64,000 nucleotides of DNA, taken from positions 1,302,001-1,366,000 of the forward strand of contig NZ_VMHN01000001.1 of the NCBI RefSeq assembly GCF_008795955.1, given 5' to 3'. The position numbers were made by a program, and so were the translations under genes. Below the pieces are notes generated by a model. That model did not search any database. It was not told the origin of the DNA and saw nothing but the letters and a program-made list of their open reading frames with translations. Source of the stretch: Marinobacter denitrificans (lineage in GTDB: Bacteria > Pseudomonadota > Gammaproteobacteria > Pseudomonadales > Oleiphilaceae). Position 1 is the first letter of the stretch, and each line of letters opens with the position of its first letter. Below, piece by piece: positions 35,667 through 45,358 of the stretch.

Positions 35667-37283
35667 ATGATAGTGACCCTTTTCCAGATTCTGGGCGGCC
35701 TTGCCCTCTTCCTGCTGGCCATGGAAATGATGACCAACGGTCTCAAAAGCGCTGCCGGGCATCATCTTCGCCACATGCTGGGGCATTGGACCAAAACCCC
35801 TCTGCGCGGGCTCGCAGCCGGCTTTCTCATCACCGGGCTGGTTCAGTCCTCCGGTGCGGTAACCGTGGCCACCATTGGTTTTGTAAACGCCGGTCTTCTG
35901 AACCTCAGCCAGTCCCTGGGGGTTATTTTTGGTTCCAATATCGGGACTACCATGACCGCCTGGCTTGTCAGCCTGGTAGGATTCGGCTTCAACATTGAAG
36001 CCATTGCTCTTCCGATTCTCGCCACAGGGGTAGGGCTCAAGCTGGTCTCAAGCAATCCACGCAGTCAATCCCTCGGTGAAGCACTGGCCGGATTCGCCCT
36101 GTTTTTCCTCGGCCTGTCTATCCTCAAGGCCTCCCTGGAATCCTTTACCGGAGGTCTGGACAACAGCATCCTGCTGCAAAATGATTACGGTTTGCCCGCC
36201 TTCATGTTGATCGGCTTTCTCGCAACAGTCGTGACCCAGTCCTCGAGTGCTGCCCTGGCCATCGTCCTGACGGCCGCCGCCGGTGGCCTGATACCCCTGA
36301 ACAATGCCGCGGCAGCTGTTATCGGTGCAAACCTTGGTTCCACCTCAACGGCCGCCCTGTCAGCTCTGAAAGCCACAGCCAATGCCCGCCGCCTCGCCGT
36401 CGGGCATATCCTGTTCAATGCAGTGACGGGCCTTATCGCGCTCCTCATTCTGCCGCTGATGCTCTGGACCGTCGCATTACTGGCAGACTGGTTGTCGCTT
36501 GATGCCAATGTTGCGGTTTCCCTGGCGCTGTTCCACACCCTGTTCAATGTGCTTGGGGCCTTTATCATGCTGCCGTTTACCCCCGCCTTTGCCAGATTTC
36601 TGGGGCGGCTGTTTCGCAGCGGGGAAGAAGACGTTGCAGAGCCGCGATTTCTGGATAACACGCTGATTACCACGCCAGAGCTTGCGGTGGGGGCTGTGGA
36701 TCAGGAGATGAAACGCCTTATCGACCTCAACCGCGGGCTCCTGCGCGTATGCCTTGATCGCGAGGATCTCAAGCCTGCGCAAATACGCCCGAAATCCGAT
36801 AGTTGCGTGAGTCTCAACCAGTCAATTACTGACTACATCTCCAGGCTCCGGGCGGAAAAAGTACATCCGGCCACGGTCGATGCCCTGACCCGGTCGATTC
36901 TTACCTGTCGCTATCTGGCAGAAGCCACTGGTCTGGCGCCCGCTCTGTTGCAGTTGAGGGAAGCCCGGAAGCTGACTCAACTGGGCACTCTTTCCGGGCA
37001 GCTTGAAGAGTATGTGGAATTGTTGAGAGTACTGGTATCGGCAAAGAAATCCGCACCGGTAACCTTTAACGATACCGAGAAGACCTATCACATGCTCAAA
37101 TCATGCATACTGGCCATGATCGTCAAAGGAGAGCTCTCACCAATCGCCGGAGAGCGAACCCTGGACACCCTGAGCTCGGTGCGGCGGCTCTGCGACCAGT
37201 GGTATAAGTCCCTGTCCTGGCAGCCAGCAACGGAACTGCTCAACGGTGATGCTCAGCCAGAGGGAGCCGAAAACCCGACGTAA
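35667..37283 (+). CDS. Na/Pi-cotransporter family protein with PhoU-like C-terminus
   Basis: The 538-residue protein has two inverted-repeat membrane halves with the family's signature GLVQSSGAVTVATIGFVNAG and TVVTQSSSAALAIVLTAAAGG (the two QSS motifs). About 200 C-terminal residues are helical and PhoU-like. Such proteins are linked to phosphate export or uptake (YjbB/NptA type). The 3' end overlaps the convergent diguanylate cyclase gene by 31 bp. ATG 35667 has only a weak ribosome site; a GTG at 35673 is possible. Confidence 0.87.
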   Translation: MIVTLFQILGGLALFLLAMEMMTNGLKSAAGHHLRHMLGHWTKTPLRGLAAGFLITGLVQSSGAVTVATIGFVNAGLLNLSQSLGVIFGSNIGTTMTAWLVSLVGFGFNIEAIALPILATGVGLKLVSSNPRSQSLGEALAGFALFFLGLSILKASLESFTGGLDNSILLQNDYGLPAFMLIGFLATVVTQSSSAALAIVLTAAAGGLIPLNNAAAAVIGANLGSTSTAALSALKATANARRLAVGHILFNAVTGLIALLILPLMLWTVALLADWLSLDANVAVSLALFHTLFNVLGAFIMLPFTPAFARFLGRLFRSGEEDVAEPRFLDNTLITTPELAVGAVDQEMKRLIDLNRGLLRVCLDREDLKPAQIRPKSDSCVSLNQSITDYISRLRAEKVHPATVDALTRSILTCRYLAEATGLAPALLQLREARKLTQLGTLSGQLEEYVELLRVLVSAKKSAPVTFNDTEKTYHMLKSCILAMIVKGELSPIAGERTLDTLSSVRRLCDQWYKSLSWQPATELLNGDAQPEGAENPT

Positions 37284-39532
37284 CAGTTCCGGCCCTGATG
37301 CTTGGCCTGGTACATGGCCTGATCCGCCTGGCGTAGCAGCTGGTCACCATCCAGATCATCGGTTTGCGGGAACAGGGTGTAGCCAATGCTGGCAGACACT
37401 TCCACACTGTGATTGGCAACCCAGACCGGTTCGGCTACCCGCGCCAGCAGTCGTACCAGTAAACCCTCCAGCGCATCCTCTTGCTGGACGTTCATTACAA
37501 TAGCCGCAAACTCGTCGCCGCCAATGCGGGCCAGGGTATCTTCTTCCCGGAGCACCGACCGCATCCGCGAGGCAATTTCAATCAGCAGCTGATCACCGGC
37601 CTCATGGCCGAAAGCATCATTCACCGGCTTGAATTCGTCCAGATCAATGTACACCACCGCCAGTTTGCCACCCTGACGACGACTAAGCGCCATGGCCTGT
37701 TGCAGCCGGTCAGAGAACAGGACCCGGTTCGGCAGCCCGGTCAGGGAATCATAATGAGCCATGACCCGAAGCTTCTGCTCCTGTTCTTTGAGCCGACTGA
37801 TGTCGCTGAAAATACCCACAAAATGGGACACTTCACCGCGGTCACCACAGACACTGCTGATGGTCATTGCCAGTACCAGTACCTCACCGTTTTGGTGTTT
37901 GCACAAAAACTCCCCTGTCCAGAAGCCCTGGTGCCGGGCACTGGCAAAGACGCCGCTGCCCTCTTCCAGCGGCAGTGGCGGCAAACGGCCAATCACCCGG
38001 CTAAGGGGCCTGCCGGTGATCTCCCGGTACGCGTCGTTAGCATCTATCACCATGCCGTGGCTATCGGTAATAAAAATGGCCTCCCGGGCATGATCGAACA
38101 CACTGGCCGCCAGGCGCTGGCGTTGTTCAGCCCGTTTTCGCCGGGTGATGTTGTACAGGGAGCACAGAATAACGGGCTCGGTTTCACGTTCATCCTGAAC
38201 CGGCGCCAGGGTCATATCGAGCCACACCTCGGATCGATCAGAACGTTGCAGCACCCACTCACACTGTTCCACATAACCGCCTCTCACCCGAACCAGAATC
38301 TGCTCCATCTTCTGCCTGGACAACTGCCCGCCTGGTTGTATTTCCGGTGAAAAGACGTCGAGACTCTTGCCATGGAGTGAGGCATTCGAGGCGTACCTGA
38401 GCAGGTCCACAGCAGCCCGATTGGTATTGACCAGGACACCGTCACGGATGAGCAACGCCGGCTGCGGCCAGTCACCTATCAGGCGTTTCAGGCGCTTCTG
38501 TTGAGTCGCCAGCTGACGCCTGCTTCTTGCAAGCCACAGTGCACCACCAAACAGCAGCATAGCCAGCACAACAATCGTAAAGACCCAGATTCGGTACTGG
38601 TGCAGGACGTCGACCCAGGTTACCTGAGGGATCTGATCGTAGGGTGGTACACGGAGCGTTCGGGCCAGGTACTCTACGGACTGGTAATCAGCAGGAGGGG
38701 AAAACCCGGAAATACCCGCTGCCACAGCCGCTTCGTCTTCCGGCTCGATGGCAAACAGTGCCGAGGCGATTCTGCGAACGTCACGTTCATCAACATGTGG
38801 CAAAGCCACCACTGGCCACTCGGGGTACAGGCGGGTGGACACGACGTAAGGAAAACCGGCAAGCGCCTGGCGGTTCAATACCTTTACCTGGGAAAGAAAG
38901 CCCGGGCTGGCCTGCGCCATCTCTTCCAGGATGGTCGTACGGATAAAGCCCGCGTCCGAGTCACCGGAGAGCACCGACCGGACGACCCGGTCATGGGTGT
39001 CGACAAAGCGGACTCGGTTCATCCGGCGTATATCAATGCCGGCCTCCAGCAGCTCCAGGGTCTGTGCCTGGAAACCACCCAGAAAATGGACCCCTGGCGA
39101 GGCGATATTCTTACCCCGGAGGTCTTCCAGGCCGTTAATATCATCCCGCCCCGTTGAGGTAAAAATCACACCACCCAGGCTGGCGGTGGAGCTGTCTCCC
39201 GAGCGTCTGACCAGGGTTGCCAGCACACCTGTCAGGCTCCGTTCGCTACGTATCAACAGAAAATGACTGGGGTTGGTGAGAAAGAAATCGAGCCTGTTCG
39301 CGGCAATCGCGCGGCTCATATCCTCCTGGCTCAACACTTCGAGTTCCACCTCTGCACCGACTTGCTCGGCGAGATAGCGCACCAGAGGCTCATACCGTTC
39401 GCGCACGATGTTCTCGGGGCGATAGGCGAACACGCCGAACGTCAACGTCTCCCGGGCATGGACGACTGTGGCAGTCAGGCACCCGGTGACAAAAACCACG
39501 GGCAGAAGCAGGGAGCGCCAGCGAGCGTTCAA
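37253..39532 (-). CDS. Diguanylate cyclase with PhnD-like periplasmic sensor, PAS domains and GGDEF
   Basis: The protein has about 759 residues. A signal/membrane segment precedes a PhnD-like periplasmic binding domain (LTFGVFAYRPENIVRERYEP to about residue 290). Then come a membrane helix (about 310-335), two PAS domains and a C-terminal GGDEF domain with an intact ARIGGDEFAAIV motif (about residue 670). It should make c-di-GMP in response to a periplasmic ligand. I chose TTG 39532 because AGGAG lies 7 nt upstream and the codon overlaps the stop of the preceding binding-protein gene (TTGA); a GTG 33 nt upstream lacks both features. Confidence 0.9.
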   Translation of the reverse strand: MNARWRSLLLPVVFVTGCLTATVVHARETLTFGVFAYRPENIVRERYEPLVRYLAEQVGAEVELEVLSQEDMSRAIAANRLDFFLTNPSHFLLIRSERSLTGVLATLVRRSGDSSTASLGGVIFTSTGRDDINGLEDLRGKNIASPGVHFLGGFQAQTLELLEAGIDIRRMNRVRFVDTHDRVVRSVLSGDSDAGFIRTTILEEMAQASPGFLSQVKVLNRQALAGFPYVVSTRLYPEWPVVALPHVDERDVRRIASALFAIEPEDEAAVAAGISGFSPPADYQSVEYLARTLRVPPYDQIPQVTWVDVLHQYRIWVFTIVVLAMLLFGGALWLARSRRQLATQQKRLKRLIGDWPQPALLIRDGVLVNTNRAAVDLLRYASNASLHGKSLDVFSPEIQPGGQLSRQKMEQILVRVRGGYVEQCEWVLQRSDRSEVWLDMTLAPVQDERETEPVILCSLYNITRRKRAEQRQRLAASVFDHAREAIFITDSHGMVIDANDAYREITGRPLSRVIGRLPPLPLEEGSGVFASARHQGFWTGEFLCKHQNGEVLVLAMTISSVCGDRGEVSHFVGIFSDISRLKEQEQKLRVMAHYDSLTGLPNRVLFSDRLQQAMALSRRQGGKLAVVYIDLDEFKPVNDAFGHEAGDQLLIEIASRMRSVLREEDTLARIGGDEFAAIVMNVQQEDALEGLLVRLLARVAEPVWVANHSVEVSASIGYTLFPQTDDLDGDQLLRQADQAMYQAKHQGRNCYVGFSAPSG

Positions 39533-40488
39533 GGCACGCTCCTGGGCAAGAAGGCAGGATCGCACAGACGTTTAAATCCGGGGTCGCTGCTGATCATGCC
39601 CTCGCTGAGCATCAGCCGGGAGAGCGAACGCGCCATGGCTTCCACCCGACCGGATGCCGCAAGGTAGCGCTGGTTCGCCGCCAGATCCGGCAACATGACC
39701 GTTGCCAATGCTTTGCGTACATTCACCGGTTCAATACCCTGTCGACTGGCCACACGATAAACCGCGTCATGCATGCTCCTTACCAGGTGCCGTAAGCCGG
39801 TAAAATGAGCCGCAACCAAGTCGCGAACCGCACCGGGGTTTCTGTTCGCGGTCTCACGGGTAACCACGAGCACATCAAAAATCGTCTCGGGTATGTCACT
39901 GCTGTCAAACAGCCGGACCCCACCTTCTCTCTGAAGCGCCGATGCCGTAGGCTCATAACAGACAGACGCATCAATCTCACCACGTGCCCAGGCCTCGGCA
40001 TGCTGACTGACGGGCAAATCAACAGTGACAATGTCGCCCCGTCCCAGGCCGGCAACTTCAAGAATTTTCAACAGCAGTATAGCTGACACCCCGTTCAGCT
40101 CGACCGCTACCCGTTGATTTCGCAGGGCCGCCAGCTCCGCAATATGTGGGCGGACGACGAGAACATCGGCGCCTGCGGACACATCTGCGACGGCAACCAC
40201 CACCAGTTCAGTGCCCAGCGACCAGACCCGAATGGTTTCATCAAGGGTTAACGCAGCCCCCCCCAGTTCACCGGAAAGCAGCCCCGCCATGGAATCGCCG
40301 GATGTGCTACCAGAACTGAGAGCCACAGACGTCGGCAACCAGCCAAACTCCTTTGCCAGATAGAGCGGTTCATACCCAATCCAGGGATGAACTCCGAAAA
40401 CCAGAGGTCCGGACTTGCTGCAACCGGCCAAACCGGCCATAGAGAAACCAGCGGCTATCGAGAAACCAAGAAAGTCACGGCGCTGCAT
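39529..40488 (-). CDS. Tat-exported NMT1/SsuA-like periplasmic binding lipoprotein
   Basis: The 319-residue protein starts MQRRDFLGFSIAAGF, a twin-arginine signal, and continues to a lipobox GLAGC. The mature part has the NMT1/nitrate-taurine binding-protein pattern (FGVHPWIGYEPLYLAKEFGW, CYEPTASAL). No ABC permease or ATPase is nearby. Its stop overlaps the start of the diguanylate cyclase gene by 4 nt, so the two are translationally coupled. It may present a ligand to that sensor rather than serve transport; this is an inference. Confidence 0.85.
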   Translation of the reverse strand: MQRRDFLGFSIAAGFSMAGLAGCSKSGPLVFGVHPWIGYEPLYLAKEFGWLPTSVALSSGSTSGDSMAGLLSGELGGAALTLDETIRVWSLGTELVVVAVADVSAGADVLVVRPHIAELAALRNQRVAVELNGVSAILLLKILEVAGLGRGDIVTVDLPVSQHAEAWARGEIDASVCYEPTASALQREGGVRLFDSSDIPETIFDVLVVTRETANRNPGAVRDLVAAHFTGLRHLVRSMHDAVYRVASRQGIEPVNVRKALATVMLPDLAANQRYLAASGRVEAMARSLSRLMLSEGMISSDPGFKRLCDPAFLPRSVP

Positions 40489-40593
40489 CGAGTTTCCGGA
40501 CAAAGTGGGGGTTAATTAACTTTTGTCAATGAAGCCAGCTTACTGTGAGACAGTTTAACGGCACAACTGCAAGATGCACTGCACCACATCAAT

Positions 40594-41502
40594 TTATCCC
40601 AACGAAAGAAACACCGCCATCAACACCGGCGACAGGAACGACAACAAAAAACCGGAGGCGATGGCAACCGGCACACAGGCCAGGCCACCGCTGCTGCGGA
40701 TTACGGGGAGGGTGAAATCCATAGCTGTGGCACCGCCGTAGCCAATGGCCATGGCGGGACGACTGGCGATCAACAGGGGAATGATGGCCAGCGCTATAAT
40801 TTCCCGCAGGACATCGTTCAAAAAGGCGACGCCGCCCCAGGCGGGTCCAAGGGCATCACCGATCACAATACCGGAGAGGGAATACCAGCCAAAACCGGAG
40901 GCTATGGCGAGCACGTCGTGCCAGGGCAAGGCCAGCCACGGAATCATCACAATACCGGCGACCAGAGAACTCAAAGCAAGAGAGAGTGCGATGCCCAGGC
41001 CCTGGCGGTTCATCAGCAGCTTGCGCAGCGACAGGCCCGCATTACGCAACTGTATCCCGATCAGGAAAAGCAGCAGCATCAGTGCCCAGGTGGCCACCTG
41101 TTCTGCCATGGGCATATCCGGCAGCAGATAATAACCGGCAAGCAGCCCGGCCATCACCGCCAACAACGGTTTGAGGCCAGCAAGAAACAGCCGCCGATAG
41201 CCAGGGCTGACATTGCCTTCGGGGCGTTCAACAGTCATGGGTTGCCACCGGTGAAACACCCACAGACCGGCCATGTTCGCCACCAGCAGCACAACCACGA
41301 GGATCAGAACCTGAAAGGCCATGCCTCCGAGTTCGGCACCCAGCCCTTCCATCTGGCCCAGGCCCAGGCCCAACAGGGCGAGGATGAAGTACACCAGTCC
41401 TTCCACACTGTAATGAATAACCGTCATCAGATGACGATTATCCAGTGCCAGGGCGAATCCCAGAAAAAGCGGTGCCAGTATCAGCAATGCGCCGGTGAGC
41501 AT
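40594..41502 (-). CDS. LysO/YbjE-like (DUF340) transporter
   Basis: The 302-residue membrane protein has about eight hydrophobic helices and the DUF340 motifs LMLLLFLIGIQLRNAG and ASGFGWYSLSGIVIGDALGP, the latter resembling the lysine exporter LysO of E. coli (299 residues). L-lysine export is the likely role by family. ATG 41502 has GAGG upstream; the open frame extends 39 codons further without a hydrophobic or conserved start. Confidence 0.82.
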   Translation of the reverse strand: MLTGALLILAPLFLGFALALDNRHLMTVIHYSVEGLVYFILALLGLGLGQMEGLGAELGGMAFQVLILVVVLLVANMAGLWVFHRWQPMTVERPEGNVSPGYRRLFLAGLKPLLAVMAGLLAGYYLLPDMPMAEQVATWALMLLLFLIGIQLRNAGLSLRKLLMNRQGLGIALSLALSSLVAGIVMIPWLALPWHDVLAIASGFGWYSLSGIVIGDALGPAWGGVAFLNDVLREIIALAIIPLLIASRPAMAIGYGGATAMDFTLPVIRSSGGLACVPVAIASGFLLSFLSPVLMAVFLSLG

Positions 41503-41536
41503 GAAATCCTCGGATAGTGGTAATGGGTGGTGCAGC

Positions 41537-41908
41537 TCAGCCGATGGGCTCGTACTGATCCGGATCAAAATGGAAACTGCCGGCACTGGCGTCGCGGTCA
41601 GTTCGTATGGTGCGCGCAAGTCTCTGGGCCATCACCGACCAGACGACATAATCCTGAGGCTGAGGCTGATAATCCTGACCCATCAGGGCGCCCGCCACAC
41701 TGCGCAGCACCGCCTCGGCCTGGGCGATTGAACGGTAGGGGCCCTGGCAGCGATGTTTCTCAGGCTGGCCGTCCAGCGAGCCACTGAGTGCCACGAGCGC
41801 CCATATGTCATCGCCGACTGGTTTGATAAAAAGCTCAACCCGGCGCCGGTCCCGAACCATAACCAGTGCCCGCAAAGGGCCACGGCCGTGAAAATAGTGC
41901 AATTTCAC
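41537..41908 (-). CDS. Conserved-looking small protein of unknown function
   Basis: This 123-residue protein is basic in its first half (RALVMVRDRRRVELFIKPVG) and has no signal peptide or membrane segment. I do not recognise a domain. GTG 41908 has GGAG 7 nt upstream. It lies 18 bp after the DUF2288 gene and 34 bp before the lysO-like gene, so the three are probably co-transcribed. Codon use is like its neighbours. Confidence 0.65.
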   Translation of the reverse strand: MKLHYFHGRGPLRALVMVRDRRRVELFIKPVGDDIWALVALSGSLDGQPEKHRCQGPYRSIAQAEAVLRSVAGALMGQDYQPQPQDYVVWSVMAQRLARTIRTDRDASAGSFHFDPDQYEPIG

Positions 41909-41926
41909 GACGTTTCTCCGACCGGG

Positions 41927-42250
41927 TCAGTGAAGTACATGGTCGGACCTGTCCTGTACCAGCACCCAGGGCGCAATAACCACTGCCCAGAGTTCGGTAT
42001 TGTTGTCATACCATTGCTGTGCAAGATCCGGTGCAACGTCACCCACCTGCCCGAGGCCCATCCATTGCTGGAAACGGGCGGTGTTATCCGCCGCCAGTTC
42101 GGCTGCCACATCGAGCAGATCCAGCTCCGGGGACACCTTCACCACATGCCCGCGGGCGTAATAAACCTGCAGATCATGCCAATTAATCCGGGAGGTTTCC
42201 AGATTGAGTTTTGCCTTGATGTCATCGGGGGACTGGTGGGAAGAAGACAT
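41927..42250 (-). CDS. DUF2288 family protein
   Basis: The 107-residue acidic protein has the segments ETSRINWHDLQVYYARGHVV, VVKVSPELDLLDVAAELA and DNTELWAVVIAPWVLVQDR. These match DUF2288, a small cytoplasmic family of unknown function. ATG 42250 was chosen over an upstream in-frame start because the extra residues (KPNENRSC) look non-coding and conservation begins after it. It heads a short operon with the genes at 41537 and 40594. Confidence 0.78.
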   Translation of the reverse strand: MSSSHQSPDDIKAKLNLETSRINWHDLQVYYARGHVVKVSPELDLLDVAAELAADNTARFQQWMGLGQVGDVAPDLAQQWYDNNTELWAVVIAPWVLVQDRSDHVLH

Positions 42251-42339
42251 GGTCAGCTCTTGGCAACTCCTGTTTTCATTCGGCTTTGAAACGCGCTTCT
42301 GCAATGTTTCAGCTTACCTCAAAACCGACGATGGAGCAC

Positions 42340-42384
42340 CTGTTGCAGGGGTCCGGCCCACCAGGGCCAGAACCCCTGCAACAG
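42340..42384 (-). terminator. Strong hairpin downstream of acnA
   Basis: A perfect 13 bp stem (42340-42352 with 42372-42384) with an inner GGCCC/GGGCC pairing lies 15 nt after the acnA stop. No U-tract follows on either strand. It may act in 3'-end processing or protection, or as a non-canonical terminator. It lacks the cassettes of the long modular hairpins. Confidence 0.5.
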
Positions 42385-42398
42385 TTCAGGCTGACTTC

Positions 42399-45158
42399 TC
42401 AGGCTGACTTCAACATCTCCCGCACCACATAGTGCAGGATGCCACCATGGCGGTAATACACTGCTTCATTGGCAGTGTCGATCCGAGACAGCAGTTCACA
42501 GGTTTCCGTGGTGCCATCCGGGTAGGTCACCGTCATCTCCAGCTTCTGGCCCGGCTTGATGTCACCGGAAAGGCCGTTGATGCTGATCGTTTCCGCACCA
42601 GTCAGCTTCAGGCTCTTGCGATCCACCCCTTCCTGGAACTGCAGCGGCATAACGCCCATGCCGATCAGGTTGGAGCGGTGGATGCGCTCGTAGGACTCGG
42701 CAACGACCGCCTTCACACCCAGTAAACGGGTGCCCTTGGCTGCCCAGTCGCGGCTGGAGCCGGTACCGTATTCCTTACCAGCGATGACAACCAGCGGGGT
42801 ACCCTCTTCCTGGTATTTCATTGCCGCATCGTAGATGGGCATCTGCTCGCCAGTGGGGATGTGTTTGGTAAAACCACCTTCCACACCATCGAGCATCTCG
42901 TTCCTGATACGAACGTTGGCAAAGGTGCCACGCATCATTACCTCGTGGTTGCCACGGCGGGAACCATAGGAGTTGAAGTCTTTCGGCTCGACACCGTGCT
43001 CCTGCAGGTATTTGCCCGCGGGGCTGTCAGCCTTGAAGGACCCGGCAGGGGAAATATGGTCCGTGGTGACCGAGTCCCCGAGCAGCGCAAGGATGTTCGC
43101 ATTACGGATATCCTCAATCGCATCCGGCTCTTCTTTCAGGCCCTGGAAAAACGGCGGATGCTGGATGTAGGTGGACTTGTCGGACCAGTCGTACACCTTG
43201 CTTTCCGGAACCTTGAGGGCTTTCCAGGTGGCGTCGCCGTCGAAAACTTCCGCGTATTCCTTGTGGAACATCTCGGTTTTGACCTTCTCCACCGCCTCGG
43301 CGATCTCCTGCTGGCTCGGCCACAGGTCTTTCAGGAAAACCGGGTTGCCATCGCGGTCCTCACCCAGTGGATCCTTGAAAAGATCCAGGCGCACGTTCCC
43401 GGCCAGCGCATAGGCTACTACCAGCGGCGGTGAGGCCAGCCAATTGGTTTTCACCAATGGATGCACACGGCCTTCGAAGTTACGGTTGCCGGACAACACC
43501 GAAGCAACGGTAAGGTTACCGTCGTCAATCGCTTTTTCAACAGCTTCCGGCAGCGGGCCGGAGTTACCAATGCAGGTGGTGCAACCATAGCCCACCAGAT
43601 TGAATCCAAGCTCGTCCAGGTCATCCTGGAAACCACCCACCTTCAGGTAATCGGTCACCACCTTGGAGCCAGGGGCCAGCGAGGTCTTGACCCAGGGTTT
43701 GGTCTTCAGCCCCTTGGCCACGGCCTTCTGGGCGATCAGGCCTGCCGCCATCATCACGCTCGGGTTGGAGGTGTTGGTGCAGGAGGTTATTGCTGCGATA
43801 ACGACGGCGCCCGGGTCGAGGCGGCTCTTCTGCCCGTTCATTTCCAGCGGCTGACTGGCATGGTGATGATAGCTGTCCTGAACGCCTACGGCGGTCTGTC
43901 CACCTTCGGACTCCAGCTTGTCTTCGCGGGTGTCTGCCGGACCTTCCGCCGTTTCCATCAGCAGCTCGAACGACGCCTTCATGTTTTTCAGGGCCACCCG
44001 GTCCTGTGGGCGTTTGGGGCCAGCCAGGCTGGCCTCCACTTCGCCCATGTCCAGTTCCAGATTATCGGTGTAGACCGGCTCCTGGCCAGGTTGGCGCCAC
44101 AGCCCCTGGGCTCTGGCATAGGCTTCCACCAGTTCAAGCTGGTCGTCTTCACGGCCGGTCAGTTTCATGTACTTGATGGTCTGCTCATCAACAGGGAAGA
44201 AGCCGCAGGTGGCACCGTATTCCGGCGCCATGTTGGCAATGGTGGCCCGGTCAGCGACGGGCATGTCTTTCAGGCCGTCACCGTAGAATTCCACGAATTT
44301 ACCCACTACACCTTTCTTGCGCAGCATTTCGGTGACCGTGAGTACCAGATCAGTGGCGGTGATACCTTCCCGCAGCTTGCCGGAAATCTTGAACCCGACC
44401 ACTTCCGGAATCAGCATTGACACGGGCTGGCCGAGCATGGCCGCTTCCGCTTCTATACCACCGACACCCCAGCCCAGAATGCCCAGGCCGTTGATCATCG
44501 TGGTGTGTGAGTCGGTACCCACCAACGTATCCGGGTAGGCGATGGTCTTTCCGTCCTGGTCCTTGCTCCAGACCGTTTTGCCCAGATACTCCAGGTTGAC
44601 CTGGTGACAGATGCCGGTGCCCGGGGGCACCACGCGGAAGTTATCGAAGGCCTGCTGGCCCCAGCGCAGGAACTCGTAACGCTCCTGATTCCGTTCCATC
44701 TCAATGGTGACGTTGTCCTTGAACGCCGAGGCGTCACCAAATTTGTCCACCATCACCGAATGGTCAATCACCAGATCCACAGGCGACAGCGGGTTGATCA
44801 TCGCCGGGTCTTTGCCGGCCGCCTTGACCGCCTCGCGCATGGCCGCCAGATCCACCACACCGGGCACGCCCGTGAAGTCCTGCATCAACACACGGGCGGG
44901 ACGAAACTGGATTTCGGTATCGGATTTGCGGTCTTTCATCCACTGAACCATGGCGTCGATATGCCCGCGGTCCACAGTGGTGTCGTCCTCGTTGCGCAGC
45001 AGGTTCTCCAGCAGCACTTTCAGGGAAAATGGCAGCTTGTCTATGTTGCCGAGGGTATCCGCTGCCTTCGGCAGGCTGTAGTAATGATAGGTTTTACCGC
45101 CAGCTTCAAGGCTGGAAAGGGTGTTAAGACTGTCTTTGCTCAGGCTTTGTTTCGACAT
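42399..45158 (-). CDS. acnA: Aconitate hydratase A
   Basis: The 919-residue protein matches AcnA/IRP-type aconitases in length and motifs. Iron-sulfur cluster cysteines sit in [13 protein letters not shown] and [17 protein letters not shown], the substrate loop is [16 protein letters not shown], and the C-terminal swivel domain has [18 protein letters not shown]. It interconverts citrate and isocitrate. AGGAGG lies just before the ATG. The 3' end contains a 13-nt tandem duplication that includes the stop codon, and a strong hairpin follows. Confidence 0.97.
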   Translation of the reverse strand: MSKQSLSKDSLNTLSSLEAGGKTYHYYSLPKAADTLGNIDKLPFSLKVLLENLLRNEDDTTVDRGHIDAMVQWMKDRKSDTEIQFRPARVLMQDFTGVPGVVDLAAMREAVKAAGKDPAMINPLSPVDLVIDHSVMVDKFGDASAFKDNVTIEMERNQERYEFLRWGQQAFDNFRVVPPGTGICHQVNLEYLGKTVWSKDQDGKTIAYPDTLVGTDSHTTMINGLGILGWGVGGIEAEAAMLGQPVSMLIPEVVGFKISGKLREGITATDLVLTVTEMLRKKGVVGKFVEFYGDGLKDMPVADRATIANMAPEYGATCGFFPVDEQTIKYMKLTGREDDQLELVEAYARAQGLWRQPGQEPVYTDNLELDMGEVEASLAGPKRPQDRVALKNMKASFELLMETAEGPADTREDKLESEGGQTAVGVQDSYHHHASQPLEMNGQKSRLDPGAVVIAAITSCTNTSNPSVMMAAGLIAQKAVAKGLKTKPWVKTSLAPGSKVVTDYLKVGGFQDDLDELGFNLVGYGCTTCIGNSGPLPEAVEKAIDDGNLTVASVLSGNRNFEGRVHPLVKTNWLASPPLVVAYALAGNVRLDLFKDPLGEDRDGNPVFLKDLWPSQQEIAEAVEKVKTEMFHKEYAEVFDGDATWKALKVPESKVYDWSDKSTYIQHPPFFQGLKEEPDAIEDIRNANILALLGDSVTTDHISPAGSFKADSPAGKYLQEHGVEPKDFNSYGSRRGNHEVMMRGTFANVRIRNEMLDGVEGGFTKHIPTGEQMPIYDAAMKYQEEGTPLVVIAGKEYGTGSSRDWAAKGTRLLGVKAVVAESYERIHRSNLIGMGVMPLQFQEGVDRKSLKLTGAETISINGLSGDIKPGQKLEMTVTYPDGTTETCELLSRIDTANEAVYYRHGGILHYVVREMLKSA

Positions 45159-45358
45159 CAGGTGCCTCCTTTTTCATTATCCGAAAATTCCGGAAGGCTT
45201 TGCGGGAGCCTTTGCATCATTGCACTCTCTGACTGACGAATACACTGACTCAAAGACTCCTGCGATGGAAGTCACCTATAACTATTGCACTGATTGACCA
45301 GACTTCAACTGCGGTTCCGTGAATGTTCGGTATTGCGGCGGTGAATACCGGAAGACAG

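Noticed and set aside
45328..45350. Hairpin after the second chemoreceptor gene as a terminator
   Set aside because: The stem is only 7 bp with a 9 nt loop and no U-tract follows.
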